Source: JANNRW01 sp031401815 (GTDB lineage: Bacteria; Desulfobacterota; Desulfuromonadia; Geobacterales; DSM-12255). Taken from it: a stretch of 10,437 nt of DNA. How positions within the stretch are numbered: the stretch's first letter is position 1; every line of letters begins with the position of its first letter. Positions 5,377 to 10,437 of this stretch are shown piece after piece. The stretch spans positions 1-10,437 of the forward strand of contig JANNRW010000448.1 in NCBI GenBank assembly GCA_031401815.1. Reading direction: 5' to 3'. A program made the position numbers and the translations under genes. The notes under the pieces are model-generated. The model was not told where the DNA came from and ran no database searches. It saw only the letters and a program-made list of their open reading frames with translations.

Positions 5377-5716
5377 AGCAAGCACCCCCTGATGACTGTT
5401 TTTCCCGGACAAGGTCATCCCTGGATTTGCGGGTGACAGACTCGCCTTCAACAAGCAGCTCTATAACAGCAGAAGTCAGCTTTGGGCGGCTTACGTAATA
5501 GCAGCGCTGGGAGCCATCCTGAGCAAAGTCCACGAGACGAGCATGGCGCAGCACGGTCAAGTGCTGAGAGATATTGGCCTGGGATGCAGGCAGAATTTCC
5601 TGGATGTCAGTCACGCACTTGGTTCCCTTAAGCAGCTCCATGACGATCTGCAAACGGGTCGGATGTGCGAGAGCTTTAAGTAAATCTGCGTTTTTCTGTA
5701 CAGTATCAGCGTCCAT
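5366..5716 (-). CDS. ArsR/SmtB-family transcriptional repressor (first gene of five-gene operon)
   Basis: The 116-residue winged-helix protein has the ArsR hallmarks: ALAHPTRLQIVMELL (15-29), KCVTDIQEIL (33-42), recognition helix region SQANISQHLTVLRHARLV (45-62) and wing ending CYYVS (72-76). The Cys34-Val-x-Asp element aligns with the metal-binding ELCVCDL of classical ArsR but keeps only one cysteine. Other cysteines are Cys72 and an unusual C-terminal pair Cys113-Cys114 in GGACCVR. These could sense a metal(loid), sulfide or persulfide, or redox state; the inducer is not predictable. GGAG lies 7 nt before the ATG. The phosphorylase gene overlaps its end, and palindromes at its promoter indicate autorepression of the whole operon. 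Confidence 0.9.
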   Translation of the reverse strand: MDADTVQKNADLLKALAHPTRLQIVMELLKGTKCVTDIQEILPASQANISQHLTVLRHARLVDFAQDGSQRCYYVSRPKLTSAVIELLVEGESVTRKSRDDLVREKQSSGGACCVR

Positions 5717-5731
5717 TTAAAACTCCAAATC

Positions 5732-5751
5732 ATATTCGAATATTGTAATAT
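5732..5751. promoter_or_regulatory. Overlapping palindromes, probable ArsR operator
   Basis: ATATTCGAATAT (5732-5743) is a perfect 12-bp palindrome. It overlaps a second one, ATATT-GT-AATAT (5740-5751), which covers the -10 region of the minus-strand arsR promoter. Placement on the -10 and transcription start fits repression by the adjacent ArsR protein. The AT-rich inverted repeat with TTCGAA at its centre is in the style of ArsR/SmtB sites. Confidence 0.6.
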
Positions 5752-5772
5752 CATAAACAGGAGAGAAGTCAA
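5745..5772 (-). promoter_or_regulatory. Promoter of the ArsR-led five-gene operon
   Basis: On the minus strand TTGACT (5772-5767) is followed by 16 nt and TATTAC (5750-5745). Transcription would begin near 5738, within the perfect palindrome, about 22 nt before the ATG. Confidence 0.55.
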
Positions 5773-5809
5773 CAAGGATTCCGGCGAGAATTCCGTTTCG
5801 AAAAAAAAG

Positions 5810-5838
5810 TTGACATTGATTGAAATATGAGTAATTTA
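5810..5838 (+). promoter_or_regulatory. Candidate promoter of the second arsR-type gene
   Basis: A consensus -35 TTGACA lies at 5810-5815, with a poor AT-rich -10 around 5832-5838 (TAATTT or AATTTA, spacing 16 or 17). Transcription would begin near 5845. That is downstream of the most upstream ATG (5827) and upstream of the ATG at 5869, which supports the later start. Confidence 0.45.
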
Positions 5839-5868
5839 GTATTTAAGCACTCACTTATAAGGTGTCCC

Positions 5869-6165
5869 ATGAAGGAATCAGCTGAGCTTTTCAAAATTCT
5901 CTCTGTTGACAAACGGATCGAGATCATCGAACTCCTAAAGAAAGAAGCGATGAGCGTTAATGCCATTGCTCTTGTTTTGGGGGTTACGCAGTCTGCGGTC
6001 TCCCAGCACCTGCGTGTGCTGAAGTCGGCAGGGCTGGTCAGGGATGAAAGGCAGGGATACTGGATTTATTACTCATTAAATCGCGAGGCATTGGAAAGTT
6101 GCAGGCAGCGACTTAACCGCGTCTGTACCTGTGGCTGCGGCGGCGGAGAGAAAAAGTGCCAATAA
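5869..6165 (+). CDS. ArsR-family transcriptional regulator with Cys-rich C-terminus
   Basis: This 98-residue winged-helix regulator has the core ELFKILSVDKRIEIIELLKK (6-25), recognition region VTQSAVSQHLRVLKSAGLV (39-57) and wing RQGYWIYYSL (61-70). Unlike the divergent ArsR, it has no cysteine in the alpha-3 metal site. Instead a tail (residues 83-98) carries VCTCGCGGGEKKC, so Cys86, 88, 90 and 97 (plus Cys78) form a likely C-terminal metal or thiol sensor. An in-frame ATG at 5827 would add 14 residues, but it lacks a ribosome binding site and falls inside the probable promoter. The ATG at 5869 has AAGGTG (5859-5864) upstream. A gene for a peptide with a similar CGCGC motif follows 72 nt downstream, suggesting a shared metal-related role. 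Confidence 0.88.
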   Translation: MKESAELFKILSVDKRIEIIELLKKEAMSVNAIALVLGVTQSAVSQHLRVLKSAGLVRDERQGYWIYYSLNREALESCRQRLNRVCTCGCGGGEKKCQ

Positions 6166-6237
6166 GTAGCGCCCTTTTTTATTTGCCTGTCATATAAGTA
6201 TGTTTGCATGAACTTAACAGGAAGGGAGGTGATAACA

Positions 6238-6333
6238 ATGGCTGAAGAGAAGAAAGAGGCGAACGAGAAGCAGGAAGAGTGCAAGCCTCAAAGCAAGTGC
6301 GGCTGCGGCTGCGCACCGCCGGTCAAGAAGTAG
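6238..6333 (+). CDS. Small Cys-rich Lys/Glu peptide, 31 aa
   Basis: An open frame from ATG 6238 to TAG 6333 is preceded by GGGAGGTGAT, an extended match to the 16S anti-Shine-Dalgarno sequence with good spacing. The product is highly charged and soluble: MAEEKKEANEKQEEC, then a second half ending SKCGCGCAPPVKK. It has four cysteines (residues 15, 21, 23, 25). The CxC and GCGC arrangement resembles the tail of the ArsR protein encoded just upstream and suggests metal binding, for example a small buffering peptide or chaperone. A hairpin terminator follows within 11 nt, as expected for the last gene of a unit. I do not recognise a named family. Initiation signal, composition, context and terminator make it likely real. 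Confidence 0.7.
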   Translation: MAEEKKEANEKQEECKPQSKCGCGCAPPVKK

Positions 6334-6343
6334 GCAGATGATA

Positions 6344-6369
6344 CCGGGAGGCGGCCTTTCGCCTCCCGG
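6344..6369 (+). terminator. Hairpin terminator after the Cys-rich peptide gene
   Basis: A perfect 10-bp stem CCGGGAGGCG / CGCCTCCCGG encloses the loop GCCTTT, followed by CTTTCC. The downstream T-tract is short, so efficiency is uncertain. The very stable GC stem sits between convergent transcription units (small peptide gene and RND pump gene) and may also stop readthrough from the other side. Confidence 0.65.
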
Positions 6370-6434
6370 CTTTCCGAGCATTCAACCTGAAATCAACTCT
6401 GCGGTTCAAATGCTTTTCAGACTCAATGTTTTGA

Positions 6435-9400
6435 TTATAATGACTCTTTCTTACTGCCGAATTTCAAATAGAGCGACGGCAGCACTACCATATTGAGCAG
6501 AGTGGAGGAAAGGAGCCCCCCCAGAATTACGATTGCCAGAGGGGAGAGAATCTCGTTCCCCGGCTTGTCAGATGAAAAGGCAAACGGTACAAGTGCCAGC
6601 CCTGCTGCCAGCGCGGTCATGATGACCGGTCGCAGGCGCTCCATCGAGCCTTGCAGCACAGCCTCCTGTAGGCTTTTACCCTCCTCTTCCATCAGGTGTC
6701 TGTAGTGTGAAATAAGCAGAATTCCATTTCGCGTGGCAATGCCGAACAGGGTGATAAATCCCACCAGCGAAGCGACACTGATGACCCCGGAGGTGAAATA
6801 GACTGCAATTATTCCGCCGATGAAAGAGAGAGGCAGATTGACCATAACCAGGAAAGCATCCTTGAAGGAGCGAAACTCGATATAAAGAATAAGGATGATG
6901 AAGAGTAGCGATACCATACTCAATAGGCCAATTGTCCTGGTCGCCTCGGCCTCGCTCTCAAACTGCCCGCCATACTCCACGTAATACCCCGCAGGGAGCT
7001 TTACCCTCTGCTCTATGCGGCTCTTGACATCATCAAAGACAGTGCGCAGATCACGCCCTGTCACATTTGCCTGAACAACAATCTTGCGCTGGGCATTCTC
7101 CCTGGTAATGGTATTTGGCCCCTTGGCAGAGACAACCCTGGCCACTGTGGCAAGGGGAATCTTGACGCCTGTCGGGGTGTCAATCATGACGTTTTCTATG
7201 GTTCCGATACTCTGCCGGGCAGTATCCGGGAACTTTACCACCACATCAAAACCCCGGTCTCCTTCAAGTGTGCGGGTTACGGTCATGCCTGCAGTGGCTG
7301 CCTCCATAGCCTCTGCTACGCCGGACATGGTGAGATTGTAGCGAGCCATCTGCGCCCGATCCGGGATGATCCGGATCTGGGGGATATCTTTCTGCTGTTC
7401 TACCGACAGATCAGCAAGGCCGGGTACGTCGGCTATGGCACCTCTTATCTCTTCTGCCGAACTTCTGAGCCGGTATAGTTCCGGACCGTATATTTTGATG
7501 GCAATGTTGGCCATGGTGCCGGAGAGCATATGATCGATCCTGTGGCCTATCGGTTGACCAAAGGTGATGGTCGCAGGCATACCGGTCATTGATTTACGCA
7601 GCTCCTCCATTACGTCGCCAAGCTTGCGCTCATTCATCTCAAGTTTGGCTTCAATCTCGGTCATGCTTGCGGCTTTGCCATGCTCGTCCATATCACCCCG
7701 CCCGGTTCGGCGGGCTGTTTTCTTCACGTTCGGGTGGGTCAGAAGCTTCTTTTCCACATCCAGAGCAATCGCTGCCGACTGCTCCAGAGAGGTTCCAGCC
7801 GAGGTGACTACTACCACAGTCAGCGCTCCTTCATTAAACGGAGGGAGAAAAGAGCGACCGGTCATGGACAGGGGGATCATGGCCAGTACAAAGGCTACTG
7901 CCGATCCTGCTATCACCAGTTTTGGCCTGGTGACCGCCAGGTTTAACATGGGGCGATAGAGCCGTTTCAACCAGCGGACGACGAGGCTCTCTTCTTCCTG
8001 TTCCAGGCATTTTGCCCGTGGCAAAAGGTATGAACAGAGAGCAGGGGTCACGGTCAAAGCGACAATCAGCGATGCGCCGATGGAGACCATGTAGGAGATG
8101 CCAAGCGGTCGTAACAGCCGCCCCTCGACTCCTGAAAGGAAGAAGAGAGGGAGGAAGACCATGAGAATTATCATGGTGGCGTTGACAATGGAGGAACGGA
8201 TCTCTTTTGAGGCAGCAAAGATTACTTCCCGTGCCGGGGATCGCAAGCTCTCCGGTTTCATCCGATTTTCCCGCAGCCGCCTGAAAGCATTCTCCACATC
8301 GATAATGGCATCATCGACAATAACCCCGATGGCAATGGCCATCCCCCCCAGGGTCATGGTGTTGATGGAGATGTCAAAAATTTTGAGGGCGAAGATTGCA
8401 AATAAAAGCGATAACGGGATAGCTGCAATAGATATGAGAGTGGTTCGCATATTCCCCAGGAAGAGGAAGAGAATGGCGATCACCAGCACTGACCCTTCAG
8501 TCAGCACCCTTTTGATGTTGTCGATGGCTCGTTCGATGAAGTCTGACTGCCGGAAGATGTCGGTTTCCAGCTTCATGCCGACCGGCAGGCTCTTCTGCAT
8601 TTCCGCAAGCTTTACTTCCAGTCGTCTGGTCAGTTCAAGGGTGTTTGCTGTCGGGTGCTTCTGGATCGAAATCACCACGCCGGGCTTGCCATTGGCCGAA
8701 GCGTCGCCATACCTGAAGGCAGGGCCGATGACGACCCGCGCCACATCCCGGACAAGAGTCGGAACGCCGCCTCTTGCCGTCACTGCGACCTGCTCCAGAT
8801 CGGCTGTATTGCGAACTCTGCCTACCCCCCGGATCAGATACTCCTGACCGGTTTTCTTCATCACTCCGGCGGCAAAGTTTTCATTGGCCCCCTTGAGGGC
8901 TGTTATCACCTGTCCGACCGTGACCCCGAACGCCTGCAGCAGTTGCGGGTCAAGTTCCACCTGGTACTGGCGGGTGTCGCCGCCGATGTTGGAGACCTGG
9001 GAGACTCCCGATATTGCCAGGAGCCGCTTGCGCACGACGAAATCGGCGGCTTCCTTCAGCTCCATGGTCGTATGCTGGTCGCTGACTAAGGCCACGTGCA
9101 TGATCTCCCCCATGATCGAGGAGATCGGTGCCAGTTGTGGAACCGCATCAACCGGCAGGACTCCGGCCAGTGCCTGAAGCTTTTCGTTGACCACCTGGCG
9201 AGCCTTGTAGATATCTGTCCCCCAGATGAATTCAACCCAGACAGTGGAGAGACCGGCCACAGTATAGGAACGAACCCGGCGCACACCGCTTGAGCCGGTG
9301 ACCGCAGTTTCAATCGGATAGGTGACAACCGTCTCCACCTCTTCCGTAGCCATGCCGTGGGCTTCTGTAATAATGGTGACTGTTGGTGCAGTCAAGTCCG

Positions 9401-9518
9401 GGAGTACATCCACCGGCATCCTTACGGTTATATATGTGCCGACCAGCAGAACCAGCAGCGACGCCACAATGACGATAAGCCGGTTCTCCAGGGCCAGACG
9501 GATTATTTTATCAAGCAT
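6435..9518 (-). CDS. CusA/CzcA-family heavy-metal RND efflux permease
   Basis: The 1027-residue inner-membrane pump is full length for the HME-RND family, which exports metal cations by proton antiport with a periplasmic adaptor and an outer-membrane channel. TM1 is at residues 12-32 (after MLDKIIRLALENR), with PDLTAPTVTI at 40-49. The proton-relay TM4 segment GGMAIAIGVIVDDAIIDVEN (391-410) has Asp402, Asp403, Asp407 and Glu409. The second half repeats the plan, with FLPPFNEGAL at 557-566 and TM10-11 around 893-935. RIDHMLSGTMANIAIK (660-675) aligns with the CusA region that holds a copper-binding methionine. The TM4 motif is neither the CzcA (DFGxxxDGA) nor the CusA (AIGAMVDAA) type. AGGAG lies 8 nt before the ATG. 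The adaptor gene is upstream in the same operon. Substrate metal is unresolved. Confidence 0.93.
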   Translation of the reverse strand: MLDKIIRLALENRLIVIVASLLVLLVGTYITVRMPVDVLPDLTAPTVTIITEAHGMATEEVETVVTYPIETAVTGSSGVRRVRSYTVAGLSTVWVEFIWGTDIYKARQVVNEKLQALAGVLPVDAVPQLAPISSIMGEIMHVALVSDQHTTMELKEAADFVVRKRLLAISGVSQVSNIGGDTRQYQVELDPQLLQAFGVTVGQVITALKGANENFAAGVMKKTGQEYLIRGVGRVRNTADLEQVAVTARGGVPTLVRDVARVVIGPAFRYGDASANGKPGVVISIQKHPTANTLELTRRLEVKLAEMQKSLPVGMKLETDIFRQSDFIERAIDNIKRVLTEGSVLVIAILFLFLGNMRTTLISIAAIPLSLLFAIFALKIFDISINTMTLGGMAIAIGVIVDDAIIDVENAFRRLRENRMKPESLRSPAREVIFAASKEIRSSIVNATMIILMVFLPLFFLSGVEGRLLRPLGISYMVSIGASLIVALTVTPALCSYLLPRAKCLEQEEESLVVRWLKRLYRPMLNLAVTRPKLVIAGSAVAFVLAMIPLSMTGRSFLPPFNEGALTVVVVTSAGTSLEQSAAIALDVEKKLLTHPNVKKTARRTGRGDMDEHGKAASMTEIEAKLEMNERKLGDVMEELRKSMTGMPATITFGQPIGHRIDHMLSGTMANIAIKIYGPELYRLRSSAEEIRGAIADVPGLADLSVEQQKDIPQIRIIPDRAQMARYNLTMSGVAEAMEAATAGMTVTRTLEGDRGFDVVVKFPDTARQSIGTIENVMIDTPTGVKIPLATVARVVSAKGPNTITRENAQRKIVVQANVTGRDLRTVFDDVKSRIEQRVKLPAGYYVEYGGQFESEAEATRTIGLLSMVSLLFIILILYIEFRSFKDAFLVMVNLPLSFIGGIIAVYFTSGVISVASLVGFITLFGIATRNGILLISHYRHLMEEEGKSLQEAVLQGSMERLRPVIMTALAAGLALVPFAFSSDKPGNEILSPLAIVILGGLLSSTLLNMVVLPSLYLKFGSKKESL

Positions 9519-9582
9519 GAATTCATCTCCTCGTGTATAAGTTTCCCCGGCGGTGTACGGTTAGGCTTTTACTGCCTTTGTT

Positions 9583-9686
9583 CCTCCCCCTTCAAGGGGG
9601 AGGTTAGGAGGGGGATGGGGTATGTTATCGGGTTTTCAGCCACCTTAACCCCATCCCTACCCTAACCCTCCCCTTGAAGGGGAGGG
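9583..9686. repeat. Palindromic intergenic element between adaptor and pump genes
   Basis: Two 21-bp hairpins, CCTCCCCCTT-C-AAGGGGGAGG (9583-9603) and CCCTCCCCTT-G-AAGGGGAGGG (9666-9686), flank a further imperfect inverted pair (TTAGGAGGGGGATGGGGT at 9604-9621; ACCCCATCCCTACCCTAA at 9648-9665) and a ~26-bp centre. The whole ~104 bp is thus a nested inverted repeat. GGGGATGGGGT/CTCCCCTTCAAGGGGAG elements of this kind are common dispersed repeats in many bacteria. It lies in the transcript between the adaptor and pump genes, where it could act as an RNA stability or attenuation structure. Confidence 0.8.
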
Positions 9687-9732
9687 GATTTTAGGCCACA
9701 GCAAAGACTAAACCTGACAGCACTCGTTTCTC

Positions 9733-10437
9733 CTAGTGGCCGTGGCCCTGGTCAGCGCCGCCCTTGGCAGCAGATTCAGCCTGTTTGACATAGTAGGCGC
9801 CGCGGGTTGTTACCCGCTCGTCCCCCTTGAGACCGCTGACGATCTGGACCAGGCCGCCATCTTCGACGCCAACCTTGACCTCTTGCCGGTCAAACGCTTC
9901 TCCCGATGACTGGATAAAGACAAACCAGCGCCCCTCATCTTCTATCAGCGCGTCCTTCGGCACGGTCAGTGCGCCCGGAACGGAGCCGGTCCGGATAGAG
10001 ACATTGGCGAACAGTCCGACCTTGAGGCGACCGGAGGGATTGGGCACTTCGAAAAGTACCGGCAGGGTTCTGGTCTGGGGATCAAGCATGTCGCTGATTG
10101 ACACCAGCCGCGATGGTTTGAATTCTCCTTCCAGACCAGTCACAGTAAAGCTTGCGGAAATCGACTTGCCAGCAGAGCCGATGTCAGTGGCGGGAAGATT
10201 TGCCTTGAGCCAGAGAGTGCCGGTATTGACGATACGCAAGATCGGCTGTCCAGCCTCTACTCCCTTGCCGGCACCGGCAGAGACCTCAACCACGGTGCCG
10301 CTCACTGGTGCCCGCACTGCAATCCGGCCACCCCCTTCTCCCTTGACGCTTCCCATGGCCTTTTCCAGAGGTTCGAGAGCTGCCCGCGCACTGGACAGGG
10401 CAGACTCAGCCTCCTCGACCCGTTTCAAGGGGGCGAT
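9733..10437 (-). CDS. CusB/CzcB-type periplasmic adaptor subunit (3' part; 5' end beyond window)
   Basis: The last 234 residues of an RND membrane-fusion protein are present. The frame is open to the window edge, and the TTG near 10428 is an internal leucine codon, not a start. In order: the end of the coiled-coil hairpin (KRVEEAESALSSARAALEPL), the second lipoyl half (RIAVRAPVSGTVVEV, then VEAGQPILRIVNTGTLWL), the beta-barrel domain (LPATDIG onward) with DMLDPQTRTLPVLFEV, and the membrane-proximal domain (ALTVPKDALIEDEGRWFVFI). The chain ends in QGHGH. A His-containing tail may bind metal, as in some CzcB/CusB relatives. The adaptor bridges the pump and an outer-membrane factor that would be encoded outside the window. 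The pump gene follows after a ~214-bp gap that holds a palindromic element. Confidence 0.88.
   Translation of the reverse strand: MAPLKRVEEAESALSSARAALEPLEKAMGSVKGEGGGRIAVRAPVSGTVVEVSAGAGKGVEAGQPILRIVNTGTLWLKANLPATDIGSAGKSISASFTVTGLEGEFKPSRLVSISDMLDPQTRTLPVLFEVPNPSGRLKVGLFANVSIRTGSVPGALTVPKDALIEDEGRWFVFIQSSGEAFDRQEVKVGVEDGGLVQIVSGLKGDERVTTRGAYYVKQAESAAKGGADQGHGH

Noticed and set aside
5827..5868. Upstream ATG giving 14 more residues to the second ArsR protein
   Set aside because: No ribosome binding site, and it falls between the -35 and the expected transcription start. The ATG at 5869 has AAGGTG.
6165..6190. Terminator between the second arsR gene and the Cys-rich peptide gene (T-run at 6175-6180)
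   Set aside because: A T-rich run is present but no convincing stem precedes it, so the two genes may be co-transcribed.
8098..8847. 249-codon plus-strand frame opposite the RND pump gene
   Set aside because: It is a shadow of the high-GC pump gene on the opposite strand. The product is Arg/Ser/Met-rich with no recognisable domain, and the pump reading frame is intact with clear family motifs.

Overview
This window looks like chromosomal DNA of a Gram-negative bacterium, most likely a Geobacter-type member of the Desulfuromonadia (Desulfuromonadales). The outer-membrane barrel protein and the tripartite RND efflux genes show a two-membrane envelope. Two sigma-54 type -24/-12 elements, several ArsR repressors, heavy-metal efflux and scattered intergenic palindromic repeats fit that group. 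The genus is an inference from style, not from a match.

Left part (1-1300). The first 140 bases carry spaced copies of a ~21-bp repeat, as found at the ends of IS21-family elements. A complete tRNA-Arg(TCG) gene follows on the minus strand with its own promoter and terminator. A DedA-family membrane protein is on the plus strand, preceded by a sigma-54-like site. Facing it is a 30-codon membrane peptide gene with a good ribosome binding site and its own sigma-54-like site.

Middle part (1300-5720, minus strand). An outer-membrane beta-barrel protein (Phenol_MetA_deg type) has a strong sigma-70 promoter, and a near-perfect Fur box covers its -10 element. Two MITE-like elements built from inverted CTCTGTG octamers bracket this gene. 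Upstream lies a tightly overlapping five-gene operon, read in the order ArsR repressor, nucleoside phosphorylase-like protein, SAM methyltransferase, J-domain protein, fatty acid hydroxylase/sterol desaturase-like membrane enzyme. The last gene runs into one of the octamer elements, which supplies its C-terminal residues.

Right part (5720-10437). A second ArsR regulator with a cysteine-rich tail diverges from the first across a ~150-bp region that holds both promoters and palindromes. It is followed by a 31-codon Cys/Lys/Glu-rich peptide gene with an extended Shine-Dalgarno sequence and a hairpin terminator. Convergent to these is a heavy-metal RND efflux pair: the CusA/CzcA-type inner-membrane pump and the 3' part of its CusB/CzcB-type periplasmic adaptor, which runs off the window. 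A palindromic intergenic element sits between the pump and adaptor genes.

Overall theme: metal response (two ArsR repressors, a Fur box, a Cys-rich peptide, an RND pump) beside envelope functions (DedA, outer-membrane barrel, lipid hydroxylase). The least familiar parts are the ArsR-led five-gene operon and the two very small genes at 1200-1292 and 6238-6333.
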